Shown here: piece by piece, positions 7,538 through 16,842 of the stretch
How positions within the stretch are numbered: position 1 is the first letter of the stretch
How the letters are laid out: every line of letters starts with the position of its first letter
Assembly (NCBI RefSeq): GCF_024464655.1
Contig: NZ_JANHAV010000005.1
Span: 174,524 to 238,523 of the forward strand
Reading direction: 5' to 3'
DNA length: 64,000 nucleotides
Source of the DNA: Halobellus inordinatus
Lineage (GTDB): Archaea > Halobacteriota > Halobacteria > Halobacteriales > Haloferacaceae
Translations under genes and position numbers: made by a program
Notes under the pieces: model-generated
Seen by the model: the letters and a program-made list of their open reading frames with translations, nothing else
Databases searched by the model: none
What the model was told of the DNA's origin: nothing

Positions 7538-8404
7538 ATGACAGATTCGACGCCCGACGCCGCGCCCGATCTTCGCGACCCCGACGAGTTGCGCCGTCGG
7601 GCCGGCGTGCGCGGCGATCCCGACCGCGATCAGCACTTCCTGATCGACGACCGGGTGCTCGATCGGATTCCGACGTATCTCCCCGAGGATGCGGATACGA
7701 CACATATCCTCGAAATCGGCGGCGGGACCGGTGCGCTCACGGATCGCCTGCTCCGCGTCGCCGAGCAAGTCACCGTCGTCGAACGCGACCCCGCGCTCGC
7801 GGCGTTCCTCCGCGAGGAGTTCGAAGCCGACATCGAAGCCGGGCGATTAGAAATCATCGAAGGCGACGCCCTGGAGGTCGAACTCCCGGAGTTCACCGCG
7901 TGCGTCGCGAATCTCCCGTACGGGATCTCCTCTGAGATCACCTTCCGACTGCTGCCGACGCAGCGCCCGCTGGTACTGATGTTCCAGCGGGAGTTCGGCG
8001 AGCGGATGGCGGCCGAGCCCGGCACCGACGACTACGGCCGGCTGTCGGTGAGCGCCCAGCACTACGCGGACGTCGAAGTCGTCGAGATCGTGCCGCCGGA
8101 GGCGTTCGACCCCGCGCCGGCCGTCGAGAGCGCGATCGTTCGCCTCCGGCCCCGAGAACCGGACTACGAAGTCACAGACGAGGCGTTCTTCTTCGACTTC
8201 GTGAAGGCGCTTTTCACCCAGCGGCGCAAGACGATCCGAAACGGCATCCGCAACACCGCACACATCTCGGGGCTGTCCGACCCCGAGGCCGTCGTCGACG
8301 CCGTCGAAGACGTCGACGAGGACCTGCTCCGCGCCCGGGCAGGGTCGCTCTCGCCCGCGGCGTTCGCAGAACTGACCGCCATCGCCGACGAACACGGCCG
8401 CTGA
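7538..8404 (+). CDS. ksgA: 16S rRNA dimethyladenosine transferase
   Basis: 288 residues from the ATG at 7538; the frame extends 18 codons upstream but those residues do not look conserved. KsgA/Dim1 uses SAM to dimethylate two adjacent adenosines in the 3' hairpin of 16S rRNA late in small-subunit assembly. Visible motifs are DQHFL (31-35), the SAM-binding loop EIGGGTGALT (59-68), the acidic ribose contact VERDPAL (81-87) and the catalytic NLPYGIS (125-131). The upstream region carries two structured elements. The downstream mscS begins one base after the stop. Confidence 0.96.
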   Translation: MTDSTPDAAPDLRDPDELRRRAGVRGDPDRDQHFLIDDRVLDRIPTYLPEDADTTHILEIGGGTGALTDRLLRVAEQVTVVERDPALAAFLREEFEADIEAGRLEIIEGDALEVELPEFTACVANLPYGISSEITFRLLPTQRPLVLMFQREFGERMAAEPGTDDYGRLSVSAQHYADVEVVEIVPPEAFDPAPAVESAIVRLRPREPDYEVTDEAFFFDFVKALFTQRRKTIRNGIRNTAHISGLSDPEAVVDAVEDVDEDLLRARAGSLSPAAFAELTAIADEHGR

Positions 8405-8405
8405 G

Positions 8406-9611
8406 ATGTCTCACGTGGGACCCCTCCTCGCACTGCAGATCTTCTCCGACGGGGTCGGCAGCACGCTCGCTGGTCTCCCGCAACTCGTCCCGTCGACCGC
8501 CGGTCGAATCGCCGTCACGTTCGCCATCGGCGTCGCGGTGATGGCACTGCTCGCACGGACGGAGTGGCTCCACGCGATCGAGCCCGAACAGATCCCACAG
8601 ACGCTGTGGCACGTCTTCGTAACGTTCGGCACGATGGTCCTTGCGCTGACGGGCGGCGTCGCGATCGTCGCCGTGTGGGGGCTTTCGGCGGAACTGCTCG
8701 GCGTCTTCGGCGACAACTACGGTCCGGAGACCCTCGTCCGGATCGGCATCTCGCTGCTGTTCCTGATCGGTGCGTACACGATGACGGGGCTCGTCCGACA
8801 GCTCATCGAGGAGATCGCCGAGACGCGGTCCTCACTCGGTGAGCACGAGCGCGAGATCGCGTTCCGGATCGGGCAGGTCACGCTGTATCTCCTGGCGTTC
8901 ACGATCGTGCTCTCGCTGTGGCGGGTGAACGTCGGCGGCATCCTCGTCGGGGCGGGGTTCCTCGGGATCGTCTTCGGTATGGCCGCCCGACAGACCCTCG
9001 GGGCGCTCATCGCCGGGTTCGTGCTGATGTTCTCGCGCCCCTTCGAGATCGGCGATTGGATCCAGGTCGGCGAGTACGAGGGGATCGTCACCGACATCAC
9101 GATCGTCAACACCCGGATCCAGACGTTCGACGGCGAGTACGTGATGATCCCCAACGACGTCGTCTCCTCAGAGAGCCTCGTCAACCGGAGCCGGAAGGGA
9201 CGGCTCCGCATCGAAGTCGAGGTCGGCGTCGACTACGACGCCGATCCTGAACGGGCTGCCAAAGTCGCACAGAAGGCGGTTTCGGGGCTCGACGATCCGA
9301 TGAGCGTGCCGACGCCGCAGGTCGTGCTCAAGCGACTCGGCGACTCCGCAGTCGTCCTCGGCGTCCGGTACTGGATCGACAATCCGAGCGCGCGTCGGAA
9401 GTGGCGCTCACAGACCGCGGTCATCGGCGCGGTCAAGGAAGCGCTCGAAGCCGAGGACATCAAGATCCCGTTCCCGCAGCGCGAACTCACCGGCCGGGAG
9501 GAGGCCGGCGGCTTCGTCCTCGCGGGTGACGACACGGGCGCCGAAGCAGCATCGAGCGAGGAGCAAGCGCCGCCGGCGGAAGCGGCGAGCGACGGGGGTG
9601 AGTCGTCGTGA
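8406..9611 (+). CDS. MscS-family mechanosensitive channel
   Basis: 401 residues. Five hydrophobic segments lie near 33-50, 67-93, 110-132, 155-172 and 176-206; the last is the Gly/Ala-rich pore helix (VGAGFLGIVFGMAARQTLGA). The beta domain follows with RPFEIGDWI (211-219) and VMIPNDVVS. The C-terminal 45 residues are acidic and probably disordered. MscS channels release solutes on membrane tension after hypo-osmotic shock. It is sandwiched between ksgA and a methyltransferase with one-base and overlapping junctions, so all three are one transcript. Confidence 0.93.
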   Translation: MSHVGPLLALQIFSDGVGSTLAGLPQLVPSTAGRIAVTFAIGVAVMALLARTEWLHAIEPEQIPQTLWHVFVTFGTMVLALTGGVAIVAVWGLSAELLGVFGDNYGPETLVRIGISLLFLIGAYTMTGLVRQLIEEIAETRSSLGEHEREIAFRIGQVTLYLLAFTIVLSLWRVNVGGILVGAGFLGIVFGMAARQTLGALIAGFVLMFSRPFEIGDWIQVGEYEGIVTDITIVNTRIQTFDGEYVMIPNDVVSSESLVNRSRKGRLRIEVEVGVDYDADPERAAKVAQKAVSGLDDPMSVPTPQVVLKRLGDSAVVLGVRYWIDNPSARRKWRSQTAVIGAVKEALEAEDIKIPFPQRELTGREEAGGFVLAGDDTGAEAASSEEQAPPAEAASDGGESS

Positions 9612-10291
9612 GCGAGGAGACGAAGCAGGACCTCGCGGATCGGCGCGGGATGGAAACGAAAGTCTACCAGCCCGCAGAGGACTCCGGGCTCCTCGCCGCC
9701 GCCGTCGAAGCGCGTGGTCGCGGGCGGTTCCTGGAGGTTGGTACCGGCTCGGGGTGGGTCGCCGAACAGGCGGCCCGCGAGGTCGACGCCGTGACCGACG
9801 TTGTCGCGAGCGACCTCAGCCCGCACGCCTGTCGGGCGGCGCGTCGTAGGGCACTCGGCGACCGCGGTGGCGACGCGGACGAGAGTGAACAGTCTGCGAT
9901 CGACGGCCGCGACGCCGCCATCTTCGACGTGGTGCGCGGGAACCTCGTCGAACCGTTCGCCGACAGTGCGTTCGACACAGTCGCGTTCAATCCGCCGTAT
10001 CTCCCAACCGATCCCGAAAACGAGTGGGGCGACTGGATGGAGCAGGCGCTCTCGGGCGGGGAGTCCGGCCGAGAACTCGTCGATCCGTTCCTCGACACCG
10101 TCGGTCGCGTCCTCGCACCCGGCGGCGTCGTCCTGTTGCTCGTGAGTTCGCTCACGGGATACGATGCTGTGATCGACCGCGCGGAAGCGTGCGGCTTCGC
10201 CCACGAGGTCGTCGTCGAGGAGTCTTATCCGTTCGAGTCGCTCTCGGTGGTCGCGCTGACACAGACGCCACCCGACCCCGGTGAGAGATAA
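9608..10291 (+). CDS. HemK/PrmC-type class I methyltransferase
   Basis: 227 residues, starting at a GTG that overlaps the mscS stop (GTGA). The N-terminal helical domain of bacterial PrmC is missing, as in eukaryotic Mtq2 and archaeal homologues. The SAM loop is FLEVGTGSGWVAEQ and the glutamine-binding signature is FNPPYLPT. Archaeal members are thought to methylate the GGQ glutamine of release factor aRF1, possibly with a Trm112-like partner, which is not seen here. Position after ksgA fits a translation-related role. Confidence 0.88.
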   Translation: MSEETKQDLADRRGMETKVYQPAEDSGLLAAAVEARGRGRFLEVGTGSGWVAEQAAREVDAVTDVVASDLSPHACRAARRRALGDRGGDADESEQSAIDGRDAAIFDVVRGNLVEPFADSAFDTVAFNPPYLPTDPENEWGDWMEQALSGGESGRELVDPFLDTVGRVLAPGGVVLLLVSSLTGYDAVIDRAEACGFAHEVVVEESYPFESLSVVALTQTPPDPGER

Positions 10292-10350
10292 CTAGAGCGC
10301 ATTTTCTGCTTTAGCAAATATTAAGCGGCGGCATTTCGTAGCCTCTATCG

Positions 10351-11364
10351 ATGACAGAACTCGTAGCGACGACGCCCGGCCTGTTCCCGCTGCCGGACTG
10401 GGCGAAGTCGGACTTATCGGACCTCAAAGGACACCAGAAAGGCGATCTGATCTCCGGCGACGAGTCCGAAGCGATCGTCTCAACGTACGAGAACGCGCGA
10501 TCGGAAGTCGTCGACGACCAGCTCGACGCCGGCCTCGACCGCGCCGTCGAGGGACAGCTCCGCTGGGACGATATGATCGCGCACCCGCTCGCGGTCCACG
10601 ACAACGTCGAGACCGGTGGCATCGTCCGCTACTACGACAACAACAACTTCTATCGCGACCCGCGCGTCGTCGACGATCTGACTCCCTCCGGCGACGTTGC
10701 GGCCGAACTAAAACAGGCGTCCGAACTGTTGGACGGCGCCGCGCCGATGCAAGCGGTCCTCCCCGGCCCGTACTCACTGGCCGATCTGGCGACAGACGAA
10801 CACTACGGCGACGCGGAGACGTTCCTCTCGGCCATCGCGGAGTTCCTCGGCGGCGAAGTCGAGGCGTTCCCCGAGCACGAGACGCTGTTCCTCTTAGAGC
10901 CCTCGCTCGTGGAGTCCGCACCCGACGACGACCTCGCCGAGGCCGTCCCCGAAGCGATCGACGCCGTCGCGGGCGCGACCGACGCCGACGTCGTCGTCCA
11001 CACGTACTTCGGCGCGCTCGACGAGAAGACCTACGCGCACCTGCTGGACGCAGACGTCTCGGCGGTCGGCCTCGACGTCGTCGCCGGCGACCGCGAACAG
11101 ACAGTCTACAACGCCAGCGAGTACGGCGTCACCGACGACGTCGCGCTCGGCCTCTCGGACGGGCAGAACACGCTCGTCGAATCGCCCGAGACGCTCCGCG
11201 AACGCGTCGAGTGGTTCGAAGAGCAGCTTCCTGCGACCGACTTCGAGACCGTGTATCTGAGTACGAACACCGAGCCGTTCTATCTACCCGTGAACAAACA
11301 CCAAGAGAAGCTCGCCGCCCTCGCTGCAGCCGCCGACCTCGACGCGGAGGTGGCTGCGGAATGA
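10351..11364 (+). CDS. Core MetE-like protein, zinc ligands missing
   Basis: 337 residues with the TIM-barrel pattern of cobalamin-independent methionine synthase (VLPGPYSLADLAT, FLLEPSLVES). It is a paralogue of the next gene, but where MetE has HxC it reads VVHTYFG, and where MetE has the second zinc cysteine it reads STNTEPFYL. Zinc activates homocysteine in this family, so this subunit probably cannot do so alone. The next gene overlaps it by four bases, which suggests a two-subunit enzyme. A TATA-like aaatattaag (about 10316-10325) precedes the ATG by about 30 bases. Confidence 0.85.
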   Translation: MTELVATTPGLFPLPDWAKSDLSDLKGHQKGDLISGDESEAIVSTYENARSEVVDDQLDAGLDRAVEGQLRWDDMIAHPLAVHDNVETGGIVRYYDNNNFYRDPRVVDDLTPSGDVAAELKQASELLDGAAPMQAVLPGPYSLADLATDEHYGDAETFLSAIAEFLGGEVEAFPEHETLFLLEPSLVESAPDDDLAEAVPEAIDAVAGATDADVVVHTYFGALDEKTYAHLLDADVSAVGLDVVAGDREQTVYNASEYGVTDDVALGLSDGQNTLVESPETLRERVEWFEEQLPATDFETVYLSTNTEPFYLPVNKHQEKLAALAAAADLDAEVAAE

Positions 11365-12425
11365 CGCGTCACGCCGACAACCGCGAGCAGTTCCGCCCGG
11401 ACGACCACGACGCCGATCACTTCCTCCTGACGACTGTCGTCGGGAGCTACCCCAAACCGAAGTGGCTCAACCGCGTGCGCGAACTCTCCGAGGACCCCGA
11501 ATCGAAGTTCGACGCGGAGGACCTCGACGAAGCGCACGACGACGCGGCCCGCCTCATCACCGAGGAACACGAACGAGCGGGCCTCGACACCGTCGTCGAC
11601 GGCGAGATGCGCCGTGAGGAGATGGTCGAGTACTTCGCCCACCGGATCCCCGGCTACGAGTTCAACGGCCCGGTGAAAGTGTGGGGACACAACTACTTCG
11701 ACAAACCCTCGGTCGTCTCGGCGGTCGAGTACGACGAACCGTGGCTCGTCGACGAGTTCGAGTTCACCTCGAACGTCGCCACGAAGCCGGTGAAGGTTCC
11801 GATCACGGGGCCGTACACGCTCGCCCGCTGGTCGTTCAACGAGGCCTACGAGGACGAGGAAGCGCTCGCGTACGACCTCGCGGACCTCGTCAACGAGGAG
11901 ATCGAGCAACTGGTCGACGCCGGCGCGCGCTACATCCAGATCGACGAACCCGCGCTGGCGACGACGCCGGACGACCACGCGATCGTCGGCGAGTCGCTCG
12001 AACGCATCGTCGACGGCATCTCCGAGGACGTCCGTATCGGGCTGCACGTCTGCTACGGCGACTACTCGCGGATCTACCCCGAGATCAACGACTTCCCGAT
12101 CGACGAGTTCGACGTCGAACTCTGTAACGACGGCTACGAGCAGATCGACGTGTTCCAGGAGCCGGCGTTCGAGCCGGGTCTCGCGCTCGGCGTCGTCGAC
12201 GTTCACGACGCGGAAGTCGAATCCGTCGAGGAGATCAAGCGCAACATCAAACAGGGACTGAAGGTCGTCCCGCCGGAGCGACTCACCATCTCGCCGGACT
12301 GCGGCGTGAAGCTCCTGCCGCGTGAGGTCGCCTACCAGAAGATCGAGAATATGGTCCAGGCCGCCCGCGAAGTCGAGGCCGAACTCGACGCCGGCGAAAT
12401 CGACGTGACTGCGCCGCAGGCGTAA
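11361..12425 (+). CDS. metE: Core methionine synthase (MetE C-terminal type), zinc site intact
   Basis: 354 residues from the ATG overlapping the previous stop (ATGA). It corresponds to the catalytic C-terminal half of MetE. Zinc ligands are visible: HVCYGDY (His and Cys), the glutamate in IQIDEPAL and the cysteine in SPDCGVKLLP. TVVGSYPKP near residue 22 is the typical first strand. It lacks the N-terminal half of bacterial MetE, as do the archaeal folate-independent methionine synthases. The methyl donor in haloarchaea is not evident from sequence. Confidence 0.92.
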   Translation: MTRHADNREQFRPDDHDADHFLLTTVVGSYPKPKWLNRVRELSEDPESKFDAEDLDEAHDDAARLITEEHERAGLDTVVDGEMRREEMVEYFAHRIPGYEFNGPVKVWGHNYFDKPSVVSAVEYDEPWLVDEFEFTSNVATKPVKVPITGPYTLARWSFNEAYEDEEALAYDLADLVNEEIEQLVDAGARYIQIDEPALATTPDDHAIVGESLERIVDGISEDVRIGLHVCYGDYSRIYPEINDFPIDEFDVELCNDGYEQIDVFQEPAFEPGLALGVVDVHDAEVESVEEIKRNIKQGLKVVPPERLTISPDCGVKLLPREVAYQKIENMVQAAREVEAELDAGEIDVTAPQA

Positions 12426-12445
12426 TCACAGCGGCTCTGTTCGAC

Positions 12446-12453
12446 ATTTTTCT
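12446..12453 (+). terminator. T-tract terminator after the metE pair
   Basis: The run atttttct starts 21 bases past the metE stop. Oligo-T tracts terminate archaeal RNA polymerase without a required hairpin. Confidence 0.4.
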
Positions 12454-12528
12454 TGCCACTGCGCGTCTACTGATTGCCCGGAGTGCCGGCTTCGGACGAT
12501 AAAAACTCGCGATAGCGCTGGGACGGCG

Positions 12529-12810
12529 TTACTCGGCGTCTTCGGCCTCCGCGGCGTCCTCGTCGCTATCGCTACCGCACGTAGAGCCGTATTCGAGCGC
12601 GAGGACGACGCCGCCGGCGAGCGCCGAGAGCGCCGACTGTGCGCGCGTCGCCGAGACGTACCACTCGGAGGGTTCGAGATCTTCGGGGTTCTCGTAGCCC
12701 ACGAGGACGAACCGCTCGGCGAGGTCGAGGACGCGGCGCGGGAACAGCGCCCCCACGAGGCCGAAGATCATCGTCGATGCCGCCATCAGTTTCGTACACG
12801 TACTACGCAT
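12529..12810 (-). CDS. Small membrane protein, unknown function
   Basis: 93 residues from the ATG at 12808-12810; an internal ATG 8 codons in is also possible. Hydrophobic segments at about 8-24 and 58-73 flank a region with RRVLDLAERFVLVGYENPED. The C-terminal tail is acidic (DSDEDAAEAEDAE). It is convergent with the metE pair. I recognise no family. Confidence 0.65.
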   Translation of the reverse strand: MRSTCTKLMAASTMIFGLVGALFPRRVLDLAERFVLVGYENPEDLEPSEWYVSATRAQSALSALAGGVVLALEYGSTCGSDSDEDAAEAEDAE

Positions 12811-12958
12811 AGCCGCGGCTAGGAACTGGTGAAAAAAGAGGGACGCGGTCGCTCCCAGTCGGTGAGAGCCGCGCGGGGCAGTCGGGCGGGGCCGACCGCG
12901 AAGCACCGCTGGCGAGCGCAGAAAGCGAGAGCGAGAGAGAAAGACGCGTGTGGCCGCG

Positions 12959-13423
12959 TTATTCGTACAGCCAGGCCGCGTCGATCCGCTCGTAGTCGAG
13001 CAGTTCGTCCTCGTCGAAGAAGAGGTCGATCTCGCGTTCGTTCGCACCCTCGTCCTCGTGGTCCGAGGCGTGGATGACGTTGCGACCGAGGTCGAGGCCG
13101 AAGTCGCCGCGGATCGTACCGGGGTCGGACTCGGCGGGGTCGGTCTCGCCGACCATCGATCGGACCTGACGGGTCGCGTCCGCGCCTTCCCAGACCATCG
13201 CGAAGACCGGACCGGAGGTGATGAACTCGACGAGGTCGTCGAAGAACGGCTTGTCCTCGTGTTCACCGTAGTGGTCGTGTGCGAGGTCCTGGTCGATCTG
13301 GATGAACTTCCCGCCGACGAGCTTCAGACCGCGCTCTTCGAAGCGGGAGACGATCTCCCCGATCAGCCCGCGCTGGACGCCGTCGGGCTTGACCATCACG
13401 AAGGTGCGCTCGTCGTTGCTCAC
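12959..13423 (-). CDS. ndk: Nucleoside diphosphate kinase
   Basis: 154 residues from a GTG overlapping the rpl24e stop (GTGA). NDK transfers the gamma phosphate between nucleoside triphosphates and diphosphates through a phosphohistidine. The N-terminal [17 protein letters not shown] is diagnostic, and the active histidine is H118 in NVIHASD. The C-terminus [20 protein letters not shown] is the typical haloarchaeal ending. It is last in the operon rpl7ae-rps28e-rpl24e-ndk, a conserved archaeal order. Confidence 0.96.
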   Translation of the reverse strand: MSNDERTFVMVKPDGVQRGLIGEIVSRFEERGLKLVGGKFIQIDQDLAHDHYGEHEDKPFFDDLVEFITSGPVFAMVWEGADATRQVRSMVGETDPAESDPGTIRGDFGLDLGRNVIHASDHEDEGANEREIDLFFDEDELLDYERIDAAWLYE

Positions 13424-13611
13424 TGTTCGCCCTCGGTGGCGCCACCTGCTTCGGTCCACTCCAGATCGCGGGGCTCGCGACCGAGACGGTAGTTCTTCTC
13501 GGCCTTCGAGTCCACGAAGTGGAGGATCGTTCCGTCGTTTTTCACGAGCATCGTGCCCGTGCCGGGTTCGATCTCCTCACCGGTGTAATCACACGTACGG
13601 GTTTCGACCAT
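13420..13611 (-). CDS. rpl24e: 50S ribosomal protein L24e, zinc ligands largely lost
   Basis: 63 residues. L24e is an archaeal/eukaryotic protein of the large subunit surface. Homologues such as Haloarcula L24e carry CxxC plus a second CxxxC zinc ribbon. Here the first pair reads CDYTG (second Cys replaced by Thr) and the second pair reads FVDSKAEKN (both Cys replaced). Only one cysteine remains, so zinc cannot be bound. The rest ([24 protein letters not shown]) is well conserved, so the gene is probably functional. Confidence 0.93.
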   Translation of the reverse strand: MVETRTCDYTGEEIEPGTGTMLVKNDGTILHFVDSKAEKNYRLGREPRDLEWTEAGGATEGEQ

Positions 13612-13614
13612 TGG

Positions 13615-13839
13615 TTATCGACCTCCGATGGAGTCGGCGTCGCGCTGCGTCTCGCGGAGCTGCAGGATGTCGCCCTCTCGGACGGGACCCAGGACGTTTC
13701 GGGTGATGATACGGCCCTGGTTCGAGCCCTCGCGGATGCGGCACTTGACCTGCATGGCCTCGCCGTGCATCCCTGTCTTGCCAACGATCTCGATGACCTC
13801 CGCGGACGTCGAGTCGCTGGCGGTCTCTTCTGCGCTCAT
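13615..13839 (-). CDS. rps28e: 30S ribosomal protein S28e
   Basis: 74 residues. S28e is a small OB-fold protein of the small-subunit head near the mRNA exit. The family signature [15 protein letters not shown] is present near the C-terminus, preceded by [13 protein letters not shown]. It has a short acidic N-terminal extension common in haloarchaea. It lies 3 bases before rpl24e and 6 bases after rpl7ae. Confidence 0.96.
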   Translation of the reverse strand: MSAEETASDSTSAEVIEIVGKTGMHGEAMQVKCRIREGSNQGRIITRNVLGPVREGDILQLRETQRDADSIGGR

Positions 13840-13845
13840 CGTCGC

Positions 13846-14208
13846 TTACCGCAGTTCCTCGACCTTCGCGGCGATGTCTTCGACCTGACTCTGGGACTCG
13901 CCCGCGTCGACGATAGCGGCGGCGGCCGAGCCGACTTCGAGGCCGGCGGCCTGACCGACTTCATCCTGCGTCTCGATGAAGACGTAGGGGATGCCCTTCT
14001 CGTCTGCGAGTTCGGGCAGGTGCATCACGATCTCTTCGGGCGAGACGTCCTCGGCGACGAAGACGAGCTCGGCGGTGCCGCGCTCGACGGCTTTGGTCGT
14101 CTCGTTGGTTCCTTTCTTTACTGTACCGGTATCTCTGGCGACCTCGAGGGCCTCGAGGGCGTCCTCTGCGAGGTCGGCTGGGACGTCGAATTCTACGTAA
14201 ACTGGCAT
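13846..14208 (-). CDS. rpl7ae: 50S ribosomal protein L7Ae
   Basis: 120 residues from the ATG at 14206-14208. L7Ae binds kink-turns in 23S rRNA, box C/D and H/ACA guide RNAs and RNase P. Residues about 32-40 ([11 protein letters not shown]) form the kink-turn recognition motif, followed by [19 protein letters not shown]. The C-terminus is acidic and helical. It opens the operon, with a leader of about 120 bases. L7Ae represses its own translation through a kink-turn in some archaea. Confidence 0.97.
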   Translation of the reverse strand: MPVYVEFDVPADLAEDALEALEVARDTGTVKKGTNETTKAVERGTAELVFVAEDVSPEEIVMHLPELADEKGIPYVFIETQDEVGQAAGLEVGSAAAAIVDAGESQSQVEDIAAKVEELR

Positions 14209-14330
14209 TGGTTGTTCACCTCTCCTGCTCGCGGGCTCGACTGCCCCGCCGGCGAGTGCCGAGGACAACGGTCCTCGAAAGCGGATTTCCCTGACGGCGA
14301 GGAGCATCATCAACCCCGGGCAGGCTGTAC
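14209..14330 (-). promoter_or_regulatory. Structured rpl7ae leader, possible kink-turn
   Basis: On the minus strand a TATA-like cttttatg (about 14352-14359) would start RNA near 14328. The leader holds a perfect 7-bp hairpin, 14271-14277 with 14260-14266. A larger stem pairs about 14293-14300 with 14243-14250, one pair being G-U. A box-C-like TGATGATG lies at 14305-14312 beside it. The tandem G-A pairs of a true kink-turn are not clearly formed, so L7Ae binding is only a possibility. Confidence 0.3.
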
Positions 14331-14493
14331 ACCTGGATAACTCGGGATGCCATAAAAGCGCTTTCAATGGCGTCCTGCCGTGGCACGCCGCCACACGCGG
14401 TCCCCCGATTGGCGAGAGCCCGTTCGACTCGATGCGACTCGCCCCGCCGCGACCGAGCGCAATTCCCTTACTCACGCGTCCCAATTCCGGGAT

Positions 14494-16791
14494 ATGAACG
14501 TTGCCCCCCTCGCCGCGGACCTCCGCGCGGCAGCACGTCGGACCGGCCACCGACGCCTCCTCGTCCTCGCGGGCGATCGGGACGCCGGCATCGACGCCGC
14601 CTACGACGCCGTCGAGGGGGCCGAGATCCCTCCGTCGGAGACGACCATCGTCACAGCGCGGGAGGGGTTCAAATTCGACCGCGTGGACCCGAAGCAGGCG
14701 CGTGAACTCCTCGGGACGACGCGGACGGCCGTCGTCTGTGACGCCCACGAGTCGTTCTCGCCGAACGTCCTCGGACGACTCGTCGGCACTGTCGACGGCG
14801 GCGGCCTCTTTATCCTCCTCGCGCCGCCGCTCGACGCCTGGCCAGCGCGGCCGGGCTCTTTCGAGTCGTCCCTCGCAGTGCCACCGTACGACGTCGACGA
14901 CGTCGGCGGACGGTTCCGCGAGCGCCTCGTCGCGACGCTCCGCGATCACCCAGGGGTCGCGATCGCCGACGTCGACGCCGGAACGATCGAACGCCGCGGC
15001 GCGGCCGACGACGACGCGCCGATCCGCTCGTCGCCGACGCCGCCGCGGGCCGGGACCCGCGTATTCCCGCCGGCGGCCTACGAGGCCTGTGTGACCACAG
15101 ACCAGTCACGCGCACTCCACGCGCTGGAGGCATTAGCGCGGCGTGTAACAGACGAGAAGCAGGCCGTCGTCGTCGAAGCCGATCGCGGCCGTGGGAAATC
15201 GAGCGCGGCGGGCCTCGCGGGGGCGTCGCTCGCGGCGGCCGGACGCGACGTCCTCGTCACGGCGCCGGACCGGCGGAACGCCGCCGACGTGTTCGCGCGG
15301 GCGCGAGAGCTGTTCGCAGATCTCGATCTGCTCGCGTCCGAGGACGACTGGGATCTCCGAACGACGAACGGCGGTCGCGTCCGCTTCCGTTCGCCAGCTG
15401 AGGCGGCGACGCTCCCGGACGATCCCGACGTCGTCCTCGTCGACGAGGCCGCTGCGATCCCCGTCAGGCTTCTCTCGGCGTTCCTCGACGCGCCCTCGGT
15501 GGCGTTCTTCACGACCGTCCACGGATACGAAGGGGCCGGTCGGGGCTTCTCGGTGCGGTTCCGCGAGCAGTTGACCGCGGCCGACCACGACGTCGTCGAC
15601 GTGTCACTCGGTGAGCCGATCCGATACGCGCCGAACGATCCCGTCGAGACGTGGGCGTTCCGCGCGCTGCTCTTGGACGCCCGGCCGCCGGTCGACGGGC
15701 TCGTCGCCGACGCGTCGCCGTCGTCGGTCACTTATCGGACGCTCACAGCGGACGAACTCGCCGCCGACGAGCACCTGCTTCGGGAAGTGTTCGGGCTGCT
15801 CGTGCTCGCACACTACCGGACCGAGCCGGACGACCTCGCGCGCCTCCTGGACGCGCCGAACCTCCGGGTTCGCGTCCTCGAACACGCGGGACACGTCGTC
15901 AGCGTCGCGCTGCTCGCGCGGGAGGGCGGCCTCGACGCGGAGACGCGTCGCGCGATGTACGAAGGCGAGCGCATCCGCGGGAATATGCTGCCGGACGTGT
16001 TCACGAGCCAACTCCGCGACGAGGACGCCGGCGTGGCCGTCGGCTACCGCATCGTTCGGATCGCGACTCACCACGCCGCGCGCTCGCGGGGACTCGGCTC
16101 GACGCTGCTGGCGGAGATCCGCGCCGAGTTCGAGGGTGCGGTGGACTACCTGGGCGTCGGCTACGGCGCGACACCGGAACTGCTCTCCTTTTGGGCCGAG
16201 AACGGCTACGAGACGGTTCACCTCTCGACGACGCGAAACACGTCCAGCGGAGAGTACTCCGCGCTGATGCTCGACCCGCTTTCGGACGCGGGCAGCGCGC
16301 TCTGTGACCGTCACGCGAGGTGGTTCCGCGATCGGGTGCCCGACGTGCTCGTCGACCAACTCCGTGACGCCGACCCCGACGTCGTCCGGGGGACGCTCGC
16401 GGCCTGCTCGGTGGACGAGGAAATCGGCCGAGGCACACCCGATCTCTCGGATCGCGAGTGGCGCGTCGTCGTCGGGGCCGCGTCGGGGCCCGGACAGTAC
16501 GCCACTGCACCGGGGGCGTTCCGTCGGCTCACGCTTCACGCACTCGTCGGTGGCGTGGCCGACGACGACGACGGCGGACAGGCGGCTCGAACGCTGACCG
16601 CCCGAGAAGAGCGCCTGCTCGTCCGGAAAGTGTTGCAGGCCCAGCCCTGGGAAGTCGTCGCCGACGAACTCGAATACGTCTCGACGCGTCAGTGTATGCG
16701 GGCGTTCGGCGCGGCCTGTGAGGCGCTCGTGGATCGATACGGGGCTGGCATCGACGTCGTCGAGGCCGAGCGCGCGCGGTTCGAGGACTAG
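14494..16791 (+). CDS. tmcA: tRNA(Met) cytidine acetyltransferase
   Basis: 765 residues from the ATG at 14494; the open frame runs 38 codons further upstream but homologues start here. TmcA uses ATP and acetyl-CoA to make N4-acetylcytidine in tRNA. In order: an N-terminal Rossmann-like domain (1-180), a RecA-like helicase module with Walker A DRGRGKSS (230-237) and Walker [11 protein letters not shown] (about 314-323), a GNAT acetyltransferase domain with [13 protein letters not shown], and a C-terminal tRNA-binding tail. It is divergent from rpl7ae. Confidence 0.94.
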   Translation: MNVAPLAADLRAAARRTGHRRLLVLAGDRDAGIDAAYDAVEGAEIPPSETTIVTAREGFKFDRVDPKQARELLGTTRTAVVCDAHESFSPNVLGRLVGTVDGGGLFILLAPPLDAWPARPGSFESSLAVPPYDVDDVGGRFRERLVATLRDHPGVAIADVDAGTIERRGAADDDAPIRSSPTPPRAGTRVFPPAAYEACVTTDQSRALHALEALARRVTDEKQAVVVEADRGRGKSSAAGLAGASLAAAGRDVLVTAPDRRNAADVFARARELFADLDLLASEDDWDLRTTNGGRVRFRSPAEAATLPDDPDVVLVDEAAAIPVRLLSAFLDAPSVAFFTTVHGYEGAGRGFSVRFREQLTAADHDVVDVSLGEPIRYAPNDPVETWAFRALLLDARPPVDGLVADASPSSVTYRTLTADELAADEHLLREVFGLLVLAHYRTEPDDLARLLDAPNLRVRVLEHAGHVVSVALLAREGGLDAETRRAMYEGERIRGNMLPDVFTSQLRDEDAGVAVGYRIVRIATHHAARSRGLGSTLLAEIRAEFEGAVDYLGVGYGATPELLSFWAENGYETVHLSTTRNTSSGEYSALMLDPLSDAGSALCDRHARWFRDRVPDVLVDQLRDADPDVVRGTLAACSVDEEIGRGTPDLSDREWRVVVGAASGPGQYATAPGAFRRLTLHALVGGVADDDDGGQAARTLTAREERLLVRKVLQAQPWEVVADELEYVSTRQCMRAFGAACEALVDRYGAGIDVVEAERARFED

Positions 16792-16842
16792 CGCTCCCGA
16801 TCGATCCGCCGCGTTCATCACCGTCGGCGACGACGTCTCCGT

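Noticed and set aside
14380..14493. Extra 38 codons at the start of tmcA
   Set aside because: Not conserved in composition, and the ATG at 14494 fits homologues.
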